A DNA stretch of 64,000 nt. Origin: Pseudomonas violetae. Lineage in GTDB: Bacteria > Pseudomonadota > Gammaproteobacteria > Pseudomonadales > Pseudomonadaceae. Position numbers and translations under genes: made by a program. Location: the NCBI RefSeq assembly GCF_023072615.1, contig NZ_JAKNRW010000022.1:19699-83698 (forward strand). Reading direction: 5' to 3'. Positions 43,554-53,207 of the stretch are shown one piece after another. The notes under the pieces were generated by a model. The model was not told where the DNA came from. It saw only the letters and a list, made by a program, of their open reading frames with translations, and searched no databases. Position 1 is the stretch's first letter, and each line of letters opens with the position of its first letter.

Positions 43554-46500
43554 GTGCGGCTCAAGTGCATCAAGCTGGCGGGGTTCAAATCCTTCGTCGA
43601 CCCGACCACCGTCAACTTCCCCAGTAACATGGCGGCAGTGGTTGGGCCCAACGGTTGCGGCAAGTCGAACATCATCGACGCGGTGCGATGGGTTATGGGC
43701 GAGAGCTCGGCCAAGAATTTGCGCGGCGAATCGATGACCGACGTCATCTTCAACGGCTCCACCAGCCGCAAGCCGGTGAGCCAGGCCAGCATCGAACTGG
43801 TGTTCGACAACTCCGACGGCACCTTACTGGGCGAATACGCCGCCTATGCGGAAATATCCATTCGCCGCAAAGTGACCCGCGACAGCCAGACCACCTATTA
43901 CCTCAATGGCACCAAGTGCCGCCGTCGCGACATCACCGACATCTTCCTCGGTACCGGCCTGGGCCCGCGCAGCTACTCGATCATCGAGCAGGGGATGATC
44001 TCCAAGCTGATCGAATCCAAGCCTGAAGACCTGCGTAACTTCATCGAAGAAGCGGCGGGTATATCCAAGTACAAGGAGCGCCGGCGCGAGACCGAAAACC
44101 GCATCCGGCGCACCCACGAAAACCTTGAGCGCCTGACCGACCTGCGCGAAGAGCTCACGCGTCAACTCGAACGTCTGCACCGCCAGGCCGAGTCAGCCAA
44201 GAAATATCAGGAACTCAAGGGCGAGGAACGTCAGCTCAAGGCGCAGTTGTCGGCCCTGCGCTGGCAGGCGTTGAATGATCAGGTGGGACAGCGCGAAGCT
44301 ATTATCGGCACCCAGGAAATCACCTTTGAGGCGCTGGTGGCCGAGCAGCGCAATGCCGATGCGAGCATCGAACGCTTGCGCGACGGGCACCACGACCTGT
44401 CAGAGCGCTTCAATCTGGTGCAGGGACGCTTCTATTCGGTAGGCGGCGACATTGCCCGGGTCGAGCAGAGCATCCAGCACGGCCAGCAGCGCCTGCGCCA
44501 GTTGCAGGACGACCTGAAAGAAGCCGAGCGCGCGCGCCTGGAAACCGAATCGCACTTGGGTCACGACCGCACGTTGCTGCTGACCCTCGGCGAGGAGCTG
44601 GACATGCTCACCCCGGAACAGGAAGTCACCAGCGCCGCCGCCGAAGAGGCTGCGGCGACCCTGGAAGAATCCGAAACCACCATGCATGGCTGGCAGGAGC
44701 AGTGGGACACGTTCAACCTGACCGCCGCCGAGCCCCGGCGCCAGGCCGAAGTCCAGCAGTCGCGCATCCAGCAGCTGGAAACCAGCATGGAGCGCCTGGC
44801 CGACCGGCAGAAGCGCCTCGGCGAAGAGCGCGCATTGCTCTCGGCAGACCCGGAAGACGCGGCGATCATGGAGCTCAGCGAGCAGCTGGCAGCCAGCGAG
44901 GCGACGCTGGAGGACTTGCAGGCCAGCGAAGAAGCTCAGGTCGAACGCCTGGAGCAGTTGCGTCAGGAGTTGCAGCAGGCGCTGTCGGCGCAGCAGCAGG
45001 CCCAGGGCGATCTGCAACGGCTCAACGGTCGTCTGGCTTCTTTGGAAGCCCTGCAGCAAGCCGCGCTCGATCCGGGCACCGGTACCGCTGAATGGTTGCG
45101 TGAACAGCATCTGGCAGACCGCCCGCGCCTGGCCGAAGGCCTGAAGGTTGAAGCGGGCTGGGAGCTGGCAGTGGAAACCGTACTGGGTGCCGACCTGCAA
45201 GCCGTGCTGGTGGATGACTTCAGTGACTACGACCTGGCCGGTTTTGCCCAGGGCGATCTGCGCCTGCTGAGCCCGGCCAGTGATGGCCTGCGAGTGCCCG
45301 GCAGCCTGCTGGACAAGGTCGAGGCGCAAATAGACCTGGCGCCATGGTTGGGGCAGGTCAAGCCGGTCGACAGTCTCGAACAGGCCCTGGCGCTGCGCGG
45401 TCAGTTGAGCGCCGGCGAAAGCCTGATCAGTCGCGACGGTTATTGGGTCGGGCGGCATTTCGTGCGGGTGCGCCGGGCCAGTGAAGCCGAAAGCGGCGTG
45501 CTGGCGCGGGGCCAGGAAATCCAGCGTCTTGGCCTTGAGCGCGAAGAGCGCGAAGCCACGGTCGAGACCCTGGAGACGCAACTGCAAAATCTGCGGGCGC
45601 AACAGCGTCAGCAGGAAAACGGCCGCGAACACTTGCGTCGTCTGCTGCAGGACGAAGCGCGTCAGCAAGGCGAATTGAAAGCCCAGCTGTCCGCCGGCAA
45701 AGCCAAGGCCGAGCAGCTGTCGTTGCGCCGCATCCGGCTCGACGAAGAACTCACCGAGTTGGCCGAGCAGCGCGCCCTGGAACACGAAAACATCGGCGAG
45801 GCGCGCCTGCAATTGCAGGAAGCCCTCGACAGCATGGCGCTCGATACCGAGCAGCGCGAGTTGCTGCTGGCGCAACGGGACAGCTTGCGCGAACGCCTCG
45901 ACCGAGTGCGGCAGGAAGCCCGCCAGCACAAGGATCACGCGCATCAACTGGCAGTGCGCCTCGGCTCGCTCAAGGCGCAGCACGACTCGACGCGTCAGGC
46001 CCTGGAAAGACTGGAAATGCAGTCCGAGCGCCTGACCGAGAAGCGCGAGCAACTGAGCCTTAATCTGGAGGAGGGCGAGGCGCCACTGGAAGAGTTGCGC
46101 CTCAAGCTCGAAGAGTTGCTCGACAAACGCATGACCGTCGACGAAGAACTCAAGACCGCGCAGATCGCCCTGGAAGACGCCGACCGTGAATTGCGCGAAG
46201 CGGAAAAACGCCGCAGCCAGGCCGAGCAACAGTCGCAGCTGATTCGCAGCCAGCTGGAAACCCAGCGCATGGAATGGCAAGCCCTGACTGTGCGCCGCAC
46301 CTCTTTGCAGGATCAACTGCTGGAGGACGGCTACGACCTGCACGGCGTGCTTGCCACCCTGACGGCCGAGGCCAACGAGAAGGACGCCGAGGAAGAACTC
46401 GAGCGCATTGCCGCACGCATTCAACGCCTGGGTGCGATCAACCTCGCGGCTATTGACGAGTACCAGCAGCAGTCCGAGCGTAAACGATATCTGGATGCGC

Positions 46501-47042
46501 AGAACGACGATCTGGTGGAAGCGCTGGACACCCTCGAAAACGTCATTCGCAAGATCGACAAGGAAACCCGCAACCGCTTCAAAGATACCTTTGATCAGAT
46601 CAATGGCGGATTACAGGCACTTTTCCCAAAAGTTTTCGGTGGAGGACGCGCCTATTTGGAACTGACGGGCGAAGATCTACTCGATACAGGGGTGACAATC
46701 ATGGCGCAGCCGCCCGGGAAGAAGAACAGCACCATCCATTTGCTCTCCGGCGGTGAAAAAGCCCTGACTGCACTGGCCCTGGTTTTTGCGATCTTCAAGT
46801 TGAATCCGGCGCCGTTCTGCATGCTTGATGAGGTTGACGCACCCTTGGATGACGCTAACGTTGGACGCTACGCACGACTGGTGAAGGAAATGTCCCAGAC
46901 GGTGCAGTTCATCTATATCACCCACAACAAGATCGCCATGGAAATGGCCGATCAACTGATGGGAGTGACGATGCACGAGCCGGGCTGTTCGAGACTGGTG
47001 GCGGTGGACGTGGAAGAAGCGATGGCGATGGTGGATGCCTGA
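43554..47042 (+). CDS. smc: Chromosome segregation ATPase SMC
   Basis: Encodes 1162 residues, full length. SMC dimers with ScpA/ScpB hold and organise the chromosome. The N-terminal ATPase lobe contains the Walker A motif at residues 31-38 (GPNGCGKS); two long coiled coils (about 170-500 and 660-1000) flank a hinge (about 505-625); the C-terminal lobe has the signature LLSGGEKALTALAL and the Walker B stretch FCMLDEVDAPLDDAN. The start is GTG, conserved as MRLKCIKLAGFKSF. It is followed by zipA and ligA as in other pseudomonads. Confidence 0.96.
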   Translation: MRLKCIKLAGFKSFVDPTTVNFPSNMAAVVGPNGCGKSNIIDAVRWVMGESSAKNLRGESMTDVIFNGSTSRKPVSQASIELVFDNSDGTLLGEYAAYAEISIRRKVTRDSQTTYYLNGTKCRRRDITDIFLGTGLGPRSYSIIEQGMISKLIESKPEDLRNFIEEAAGISKYKERRRETENRIRRTHENLERLTDLREELTRQLERLHRQAESAKKYQELKGEERQLKAQLSALRWQALNDQVGQREAIIGTQEITFEALVAEQRNADASIERLRDGHHDLSERFNLVQGRFYSVGGDIARVEQSIQHGQQRLRQLQDDLKEAERARLETESHLGHDRTLLLTLGEELDMLTPEQEVTSAAAEEAAATLEESETTMHGWQEQWDTFNLTAAEPRRQAEVQQSRIQQLETSMERLADRQKRLGEERALLSADPEDAAIMELSEQLAASEATLEDLQASEEAQVERLEQLRQELQQALSAQQQAQGDLQRLNGRLASLEALQQAALDPGTGTAEWLREQHLADRPRLAEGLKVEAGWELAVETVLGADLQAVLVDDFSDYDLAGFAQGDLRLLSPASDGLRVPGSLLDKVEAQIDLAPWLGQVKPVDSLEQALALRGQLSAGESLISRDGYWVGRHFVRVRRASEAESGVLARGQEIQRLGLEREEREATVETLETQLQNLRAQQRQQENGREHLRRLLQDEARQQGELKAQLSAGKAKAEQLSLRRIRLDEELTELAEQRALEHENIGEARLQLQEALDSMALDTEQRELLLAQRDSLRERLDRVRQEARQHKDHAHQLAVRLGSLKAQHDSTRQALERLEMQSERLTEKREQLSLNLEEGEAPLEELRLKLEELLDKRMTVDEELKTAQIALEDADRELREAEKRRSQAEQQSQLIRSQLETQRMEWQALTVRRTSLQDQLLEDGYDLHGVLATLTAEANEKDAEEELERIAARIQRLGAINLAAIDEYQQQSERKRYLDAQNDDLVEALDTLENVIRKIDKETRNRFKDTFDQINGGLQALFPKVFGGGRAYLELTGEDLLDTGVTIMAQPPGKKNSTIHLLSGGEKALTALALVFAIFKLNPAPFCMLDEVDAPLDDANVGRYARLVKEMSQTVQFIYITHNKIAMEMADQLMGVTMHEPGCSRLVAVDVEEAMAMVDA

Positions 47043-47049
47043 GGCGGAT

Positions 47050-47069
47050 CTGTAGGAAAGGTACTACAG
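47050..47069. repeat. Degenerate REP remnant after smc
   Basis: CTGTAG and CTACAG form a 6-bp stem around an eight-base loop, 8 bases after the smc stop. The rest of the 257-base gap before zipA shows only an AT-rich patch near 47165-47190 that could hold a promoter. Confidence 0.45.
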
Positions 47070-47299
47070 GCATGGGTGACGTGTTTGAGGGCCTTGTCTT
47101 ACAGCTAATTCGACATATTCGCACTGGGCAGGATGACAGACGGTGTAAAGTTGCCTTTGGTCGTGCTAGTTTAATATCAATTTTTCGTATACGTGGGCAA
47201 AACGCCTGTCAGAACATAGAGTTGGCGCCACGTTTTAAAGCGGTTTGCGAGTTGTAAACCCCTTATTTTTCAGCATTTTTTATAGAGGCACGGGATTAC

Positions 47300-48154
47300 A
47301 TGGAAATCGGTCTGCGCGAGTGGCTGATCGTCATCGGCATTATTGTCATTGCCGGTATTCTTTTCGATGGCTGGCGCCGCATGCGCGGCGGCAAGGGAAA
47401 ACTGAAGTTCCGTCTTGACCGAAATTTATCCAATCTGCCGGAAGAGGACACCAGCGCCGAGCTGTTGGGCCCGCCCCGCGTTCTGGACACCCACAAAGAG
47501 CCGCAACTGGACGAGCACGATTTGCCGTCGGTGAGCATGTCGGCCCGTGACGCCCGTGAATCGGGCTCCAAGCGCGGCAAGCGTGGTCATGGTGAGCCGT
47601 CCCAGGGCGACCTGAACCTTAACCTCGACCTGGACGGCGGCCCGAGCTTCAGCAGCCGCGACGACGATTTCCCGGACGACAGCAAGCCTGCGCACTCCAC
47701 CAGCGAGCGGGATCAACCGCAGGCCGAGGAAGTACTGGTGATCAGCGTGATCTGCCGCGACGCGGCAGGTTTCAAGGGCCCGGCGCTGCTGCAGAACATC
47801 CTGGAAAGCGGTCTGCGTTTCGGCGAAATGGATATTTTCCACCGCCACGAAAGCATGGCGGGCAACGGTGAAGTGCTGTTCTCCATGGCCAACGCCGTGA
47901 AGCCGGGGGTGTTTGACCTGGACGATATCGATCATTTCAGCACCCCGGCGGTCAGCTTCTTCCTCGGCCTGCCTGGCCCGCGTCATCCGAAGCAGGCCTT
48001 CGAGGTGATGGTGGCGGCGGCGCGCAAGCTGTCCCAGGAACTGAACGGCGAATTGAAAGACGACCAGCGCAGCGTGCTGACCGCCCAGACGATCGAGCAT
48101 TACCGTCAGCGCATCGTTGAATTCGAACGTCGTGCGCTGACCCAGAAACGATAA
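47300..48154 (+). CDS. zipA: Cell division protein ZipA
   Basis: Encodes 284 residues. The N-terminal membrane helix (residues 4-22, LREWLIVIGIIVIAGILFDGW) anchors the protein in the inner membrane; a charged, flexible linker (about 30-140) leads to the C-terminal FtsZ-binding domain (about 148-280, EVLVISVICRDAAGFKGPALLQNIL). ZipA tethers and bundles FtsZ at the division site. Together with smc and ligA the order is that of other Pseudomonas chromosomes. Confidence 0.95.
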   Translation: MEIGLREWLIVIGIIVIAGILFDGWRRMRGGKGKLKFRLDRNLSNLPEEDTSAELLGPPRVLDTHKEPQLDEHDLPSVSMSARDARESGSKRGKRGHGEPSQGDLNLNLDLDGGPSFSSRDDDFPDDSKPAHSTSERDQPQAEEVLVISVICRDAAGFKGPALLQNILESGLRFGEMDIFHRHESMAGNGEVLFSMANAVKPGVFDLDDIDHFSTPAVSFFLGLPGPRHPKQAFEVMVAAARKLSQELNGELKDDQRSVLTAQTIEHYRQRIVEFERRALTQKR

Positions 48155-48177
48155 AGGCAAAAGATCCAGATAAGATT

Positions 48178-48199
48178 GAGCAGCCTCGGCTGCTCTTTT
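48178..48199 (+). terminator. Hairpin terminator between zipA and ligA
   Basis: GAGCAG-CCTCGG-CTGCTC followed by TTTT, 20 bases before the ligA start; probably a partial terminator. Confidence 0.65.
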
Positions 48200-48218
48200 G
48201 CTTTATGAGAGAACACCC

Positions 48219-50576
48219 ATGACCGCCGCCAAAAACCGCATTCTAGAACTGCGCACCGAGCTGGATCAGCACAACTATCGCTACCACGTACTGGACGAGC
48301 CGAGCATTCCGGACGCCGAGTACGACCGCCTGTTCCACGAACTCAAGGCCCTCGAAGCCGCGCATCCGGAACTGGTCACCAGCGACTCGCCTACCCAGCG
48401 CGTAGGCAGCGCCGCGTTGTCGGCGTTCACCCAGGTGCGCCATGAAGTGCCGATGCTCAGCCTCGGTAACGCCTTTGAAGAAACCGACATGCGCGAGTTT
48501 GATCGCCGGGTCACCGAAGGCCTCGACCTGCCGGTCGGTGATCTGCTGGGCGACGGTGCGGCAGTCGAGTACAGCTGTGAGCCAAAGCTCGATGGCCTGG
48601 CGGTCAGCCTGCTGTATCAGGACGGTGTGCTGGTGCGTGGCGCGACTCGCGGCGATGGCACTACCGGCGAAGACATCAGCGTCAACGTGCGCACCGTGCG
48701 CAATATCCCGCTCAAGCTGCAAGGCAGCGGCTGGCCGGCGACCCTGGAAGTGCGCGGCGAAGTGTTCATGTCCAAGGCCGGTTTCGAGCGGCTCAACGCC
48801 ACTCAGCTGGAAGTCGGCGGCAAGACCTTCGCCAACCCGCGCAACGCCGCCGCGGGCAGCTTGCGCCAGCTGGATTCGAAGATCACCGCTAACCGTCCCC
48901 TGGAATTCTGCTGTTATGGCATCGGCCAGATATCGGCGGACATCGCCGACACCCACATCGGTAACCTCAAGCAGCTGCAGCAGTGGGGCATGCCGATCAG
49001 CCGCGAACTGAAGCTGGCGCACGGCATCGACGAATGCCTGGATTACTACCGCGACATCGGTGAGCGTCGTAACAGCCTGGCTTACGAAATCGACGGCGTG
49101 GTGTTCAAGGTCAACAGCATCGCCTCCCAGCGTGAACTGGGCTTCCGCGCGCGTGAGCCGCGCTGGGCCATTGCCCACAAATTCCCGGCGATGGAAGAAC
49201 TCACCGAACTGCTCGACGTCGAGTTCCAGGTCGGACGCACCGGCGCGGTCACTCCCGTGGCACGCCTCAAGCCGGTCAAGGTTGCGGGCGTCACCGTGGC
49301 CAATGCGACCTTGCACAACATGGACGAAGTCGCGCGACTGGGGCTAATGATCGGCGACACCGTGATCATCCGCCGTGCGGGCGACGTGATTCCGCAAGTG
49401 GTGCAAGTCGTCATCGAGCGTCGTCCCGAAAATGCCCGGGCGGTGCAGATTCCCGAGCAGTGCCCGGTGTGTGGCTCGCACGTCGAGCGCACCCAACTGG
49501 TCAAGCGCAGCAAGGGCCGCGAGACCGTCAGTGAGGGTGCGGTGTATCGCTGCGTCGGGCGCCTGGCCTGTGGCGCGCAGCTCAAGCAGGCGATCATCCA
49601 CTTCGTCTCGCGCCGAGCCATGGACATCGAAGGCCTGGGCGACAAGAGCGTCGAGCAGTTGGTGGATGAAGGGCTGGTGAGTTCGCCGGCGGATCTGTAT
49701 GCCCTCAAGTTCGAAGACATCGTCGACCTCGAAGGCTTTGCCGAGCTATCGAGCAAGAAGCTGCTCAGCGCCATCGAAAACAGCAAGAAGCCGAGCCTGG
49801 CGCGCTTCATCTACGCCCTCGGGATTCCCGATGTCGGCGAGGAGACGGCCAAGGTCCTGGCGCGCTCCCTGGGTTCCCTGGAGCGGGTGCAGCAGGCCTT
49901 GCCGCAGGTGCTCACGTATTTGCCGGACGTCGGCCTGGAAGTGGCGTACGAGATCCACAGTTTCTTCGAGGACGGGCACAACCGCCAGGTCATCGCCGAA
50001 CTGCTCAAGCACGGCCTGGAGATTCAGGACCAGGGCGAACTGGGCGCCGAATTCTCCGCCAGCACCACCCTGGGCGGGTTCCTCGACAAGCTGCACATCC
50101 CCTCGGTCGGCCCGGGCGGCGCACAGAAGCTGGCAGACAAGTTCGGTTCGCTGCAAGCCGTGATGAATGCCGATTGGCTGGACATGCGCCAGGCCTTGCC
50201 GGAGAAGCAGGCGAACGCGGTGCGGGAGTTTTTCGCCATTGAAGACAATCGCCAGCGCGCGTTGAAGGCCGAGGCGCAGTTGACCGAGTTCGGCATGCAC
50301 TGGCTGAGTGAGAAAAAAGTCGTCGAAGGCTTGCCGCTGGCTGGGCAGACCTGGGTCCTGACCGGATCGCTGGAACTGATGAGCCGCGACGTGGCCAAGG
50401 ACAAGCTGGAAAGCCTGGGCGCCAAGGTTGCAGGTTCGGTATCGGCCAAGACCCATTGCGTGGTGGCTGGGCCGGGTGCCGGTTCGAAACTGGCCAAGGC
50501 CAACGAGCTGGGGTTGAAGGTGCTGGATGAAGAGGCGTTTGTCGAGTTCCTGAAAAAACACGGCATCACCGCCTGA
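48219..50576 (+). CDS. ligA: NAD-dependent DNA ligase LigA
   Basis: Encodes 785 residues. It seals nicks using NAD. The adenylated lysine is K123 in CEPKLDGLAVS; NAD-binding residues lie in the N-terminal Ia domain (YHVLDEPSIPDAEYDRL). An OB-fold, a four-cysteine zinc finger (CPVCGSH ... CVGRLACG), helix-hairpin-helix repeats and a C-terminal BRCT domain (about 705-785) follow in the usual order. Pseudomonads have a short insertion before the KLDG motif, seen here as LPVGDLLGDGAAVE. ATG 48219 chosen by homology. Confidence 0.96.
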   Translation: MTAAKNRILELRTELDQHNYRYHVLDEPSIPDAEYDRLFHELKALEAAHPELVTSDSPTQRVGSAALSAFTQVRHEVPMLSLGNAFEETDMREFDRRVTEGLDLPVGDLLGDGAAVEYSCEPKLDGLAVSLLYQDGVLVRGATRGDGTTGEDISVNVRTVRNIPLKLQGSGWPATLEVRGEVFMSKAGFERLNATQLEVGGKTFANPRNAAAGSLRQLDSKITANRPLEFCCYGIGQISADIADTHIGNLKQLQQWGMPISRELKLAHGIDECLDYYRDIGERRNSLAYEIDGVVFKVNSIASQRELGFRAREPRWAIAHKFPAMEELTELLDVEFQVGRTGAVTPVARLKPVKVAGVTVANATLHNMDEVARLGLMIGDTVIIRRAGDVIPQVVQVVIERRPENARAVQIPEQCPVCGSHVERTQLVKRSKGRETVSEGAVYRCVGRLACGAQLKQAIIHFVSRRAMDIEGLGDKSVEQLVDEGLVSSPADLYALKFEDIVDLEGFAELSSKKLLSAIENSKKPSLARFIYALGIPDVGEETAKVLARSLGSLERVQQALPQVLTYLPDVGLEVAYEIHSFFEDGHNRQVIAELLKHGLEIQDQGELGAEFSASTTLGGFLDKLHIPSVGPGGAQKLADKFGSLQAVMNADWLDMRQALPEKQANAVREFFAIEDNRQRALKAEAQLTEFGMHWLSEKKVVEGLPLAGQTWVLTGSLELMSRDVAKDKLESLGAKVAGSVSAKTHCVVAGPGAGSKLAKANELGLKVLDEEAFVEFLKKHGITA

Positions 50577-50712
50577 TGGCATGGGGCCGGCAAGCCGGCT
50601 CCTACGGGTTCAGCGTCGCATTTGCACCGATGTTTTGATCCCCCCAAAATTTGTGGGAACGATATTCCAGCCCCAATGATCTAGTCTTGGCCAGCCCCAG
50701 GGAGAGATCGCC

Positions 50713-51879
50713 ATGTACCGCTTCTTCGAACAGCTCAGTTCCCGCATCGCTGCGCCTTTCATCGGCGAGACTTCCCGCAACAGCAAGGTATGGCAGTGCC
50801 GCTGCGGGCAGTCGCTGTTCTTCAGCAACAGCCAGTGCCTGGCCTGTTCGGCGATGCTGGGCTATCAGCCGGAGAAAAGCCGTCTGTCGTCACTGCAGCC
50901 TGGCCCGCAGGCCGATACCTGGCTGCTCGACGGCGAACCCGAGGCAGGCCTGTTCCGCCGTTGCGCCAACCTCGACTCTCCAGCCGCCTGCAATTGGCTG
51001 CTGCCGGCCGATGACCGCAATGCGCTGTGTATTGCCTGCAGCCTCAACCACACCATCCCGGACCTGACGATTGGCGAGAACCACGAACGCTGGCGCAAGG
51101 TCGAGTCCGCCAAGCGCCGCCTGGTGGCGCAGTTGGTCAGCCTGGGGTTGCAGGTGACTCCCAAGACGGTCGATGAAGGGACTGGTCTCGCGTTCGATTT
51201 CATCGGCGTCGATCTCGAAGGGCAGGCGCCCACCACCGGGCACGCCAACGGCCTGATCACCCTGGACATCAAGGAAGCCGACGATGTGCATCGGGAAAAG
51301 GTCCGGGTGCAGATGCACGAACCTTATCGCACGCTGCTCGGGCACTTCCGTCATGAAGTCGGCCATTATTATTGGGACCGCCTGGTCGCCAACAGCCAAT
51401 GGTTGCAGCCATTCCGCCAGCTGTTCGGCGATGATCGTGCGAGCTACGCCGAGGCGCTCGATCGTCATTACCAGCAGGGCGCGCCCCTGGACTGGCAGCA
51501 ACACTGCGTCAGCGCCTACGCCACCATGCACCCCTGGGAAGACTGGGCCGAAACCTGGGCGCACTACCTGCACATGATGGACGCCGTGGACACCGCCCTG
51601 GGGTTTGGCATGAGCGCCCGGGAGATGGATTTCGACTACCAGCCATTCCCGCTCGACACGCTCTACGAGCCGCAACATCCCGGTGGGCCGGCGTTCCTGT
51701 CTTTCGTCAACGCCTGGATCGAACTCGCCGGCATGCTCAACGAACTGTCACGCAGCATGGGTCAGCCGGATTTCTACCCCTTCGTTCTGCCACCGGCGGT
51801 GATCGCCAAGCTGCACTTCATCCACCTGGTGATCCAGGAGGAGGGCGGCAGGGCGGACGAAGTGTTGGCGCATTCCTAA
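50713..51879 (+). CDS. Putative zinc-dependent metallopeptidase with N-terminal zinc ribbon
   Basis: Encodes 388 residues. An N-terminal zinc ribbon with paired cysteines (CRCGQ, CLAC; then CIAC near residue 110) precedes a peptidase-like domain with HEVGHYYWD near residue 216, an HExxH motif where the two histidines and a downstream glutamate (EDWAETWAHYLH) can bind zinc. The family is usually annotated as zinc-binding metallopeptidase; its substrate is unknown. It lies between ligA and ffs, as in related genomes, and appears to be transcribed alone. Confidence 0.8.
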   Translation: MYRFFEQLSSRIAAPFIGETSRNSKVWQCRCGQSLFFSNSQCLACSAMLGYQPEKSRLSSLQPGPQADTWLLDGEPEAGLFRRCANLDSPAACNWLLPADDRNALCIACSLNHTIPDLTIGENHERWRKVESAKRRLVAQLVSLGLQVTPKTVDEGTGLAFDFIGVDLEGQAPTTGHANGLITLDIKEADDVHREKVRVQMHEPYRTLLGHFRHEVGHYYWDRLVANSQWLQPFRQLFGDDRASYAEALDRHYQQGAPLDWQQHCVSAYATMHPWEDWAETWAHYLHMMDAVDTALGFGMSAREMDFDYQPFPLDTLYEPQHPGGPAFLSFVNAWIELAGMLNELSRSMGQPDFYPFVLPPAVIAKLHFIHLVIQEEGGRADEVLAHS

Positions 51880-51990
51880 GCCCACACGCATGTCCTTGAC
51901 CGGCCTCATAATTTTTAATCCGCGCGAACGGTTGTAACTTCGTCTCAGATAGGTACAATGGCGCGGCTCGCCGACAGGTGAGCGTCGTTA

Positions 51991-52102
51991 TGGTGACCCC
52001 ATCGGTCCCCCCGCAACGATTACCCGTTAACCTGGTCAGATCCGGAAGGAAGCAGCCACAGCGGGAACATTGTGTGCCGGGGTGTGGCTGGTGGGGTTAC
52101 CA
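51991..52102 (+). ncRNA. ffs: 4.5S RNA of the signal recognition particle
   Basis: The complementary ends TGGTGACCCC (51991-52000) and GGGGTTACCA (52093-52102) close a long rod. The conserved apical core is present: GGTCAG, CCGGAAGGAAGCAGCC and the later GTGCCGGGGTGTGGCTGG. It binds Ffh to form the particle that targets membrane proteins. The plus-strand orientation is fixed by the asymmetric core. Exact mature ends were not determined. Confidence 0.95.
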
Positions 52103-52275
52103 CCTATCTCTAGATCCTTGGTCCTACAGGGATTTGTCAGTAAAAAATCTCGAAGTGAACAGCGTTTGGCCTACCTAAGTGGTGAGCCAGGACCGGCAAT
52201 CGTGCGCGCAGTGATCCCTGCACCCCGGTAGTGATCCCCCTTCTGATCCGCGATGCTGAGCGCTGCCTTCAGCCG

Positions 52276-53043
52276 TTAGAAGAATATGGACACTGCCATC
52301 CTTGCGATGAGGAACAGCAGTAGAATCAGAAAAAATATTCGAATAAAACTGCTTCCATAACGCAGGGCTAGAAATGTGCCTGTGAGCGAGCCTGCAAGAT
52401 TACACAGGCCAACGACTCCACCTACAGCCCATAGAATGTTGCCCGAAGGAATAAAAAACATCAGTGCGGCGCTGAATGTTCCCAAATTAACAAGCTTTGC
52501 CGAGGCGGACGCATTTAAAAAGTCGAACCCGAAATATTTTACGAAAATAAAAAGAAGGAGGCTGCCGCTGCCCGGTCCGAAGACCCCATCATAAAAGCCG
52601 ATTAAACCTCCGAAAAACACACCCAGCAGTATTTCTTTCCTGCCACATCTTATGTCAGAGCTGAATCGCCCCAGGTCTTTTTTGAAGAAGGTATAAATCG
52701 CCATTGCAATCAATACAATAAAAACAACATATTCCATAAGTCTTCTGGGTATGAGAGAAACTGAAAAAGCACCCAAAAACGCAAATATAAACGCTGAAGT
52801 CATGGTTGGTAGCATGAGCTTCCAGGCAATTCTTATTCTTTTTACATAAGTGAATATGGATGAGAGGTTTCCCGCCAGCACTGCCAGTTTGTTGGTGCCA
52901 AATACGGTGGCAAGACTGTGCCCGGGTAAGGCATGTATAAGTGCTGGTACCTGCACCAATCCACCTCCGCCAACGGCTGCGTCGATCAAGCCGCCACAAA
53001 AAGCAAAAAAACCTAACGTGATTAACGCGTGTTCAAAGTCCAT
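52276..53043 (-). CDS. TauE/SafE-family sulfite exporter-like permease
   Basis: Encodes 255 residues with about eight membrane helices. The family signature is seen in LGFFAFCGGLIDAAVGGGGLVQVPAL near the N-terminus and in GVFFGGLIGFYDGVFGPGSGSLLLF in the second half. Members export sulfite, sulfonates or other organic anions. It is divergent from a LysR-type regulator, separated by 164 bases, which is the usual layout of a regulated transporter. Both genes are markedly richer in A+T than their neighbours. Start 53043 (MDFEHALITLGFF) chosen by homology. Confidence 0.88.
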   Translation of the reverse strand: MDFEHALITLGFFAFCGGLIDAAVGGGGLVQVPALIHALPGHSLATVFGTNKLAVLAGNLSSIFTYVKRIRIAWKLMLPTMTSAFIFAFLGAFSVSLIPRRLMEYVVFIVLIAMAIYTFFKKDLGRFSSDIRCGRKEILLGVFFGGLIGFYDGVFGPGSGSLLLFIFVKYFGFDFLNASASAKLVNLGTFSAALMFFIPSGNILWAVGGVVGLCNLAGSLTGTFLALRYGSSFIRIFFLILLLFLIARMAVSIFF

Positions 53044-53184
53044 CAGGTATCCAGTGGCTGATTTCGCACATAAGCGGCTTGGCCCTGCAAGCATCGCGCT
53101 CCCGTTCCGGTGCGTCTGCAAAGCTGTTGCTGTCGATTGTCAGGAACACTAATTGACTTGAGGCGCGAGGGACAAGTGACTTAT

Positions 53185-53203
53185 AGTGATTAAAGCATTC
53201 ACT
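53185..53203. promoter_or_regulatory. Palindrome AGTGA-N9-TCACT before the LysR gene
   Basis: AGTGA (53185-53189) and TCACT (53199-53203) form an inverted repeat in the intergenic region of a divergent LysR/transporter pair, ending five bases before the regulator's ATG. Confidence 0.5.
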
Positions 53204-53207
53204 TTAA

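Noticed and set aside
44400..46424. 674-codon minus-strand frame opposite smc
   Set aside because: Leucine/glutamine-rich mirror of the SMC coiled coil, not a gene.
47070..47299. Small gene between smc and zipA
   Set aside because: A 61-codon frame starts at 47072 but lacks a ribosome site and any recognisable feature; the region is more likely the zipA promoter.
52103..52275. Possible attachment site or extra small RNA after ffs
   Set aside because: Only a short direct repeat (AGTGATCCC) is visible; no copy of the ffs end flanks the AT-rich pair on the other side.
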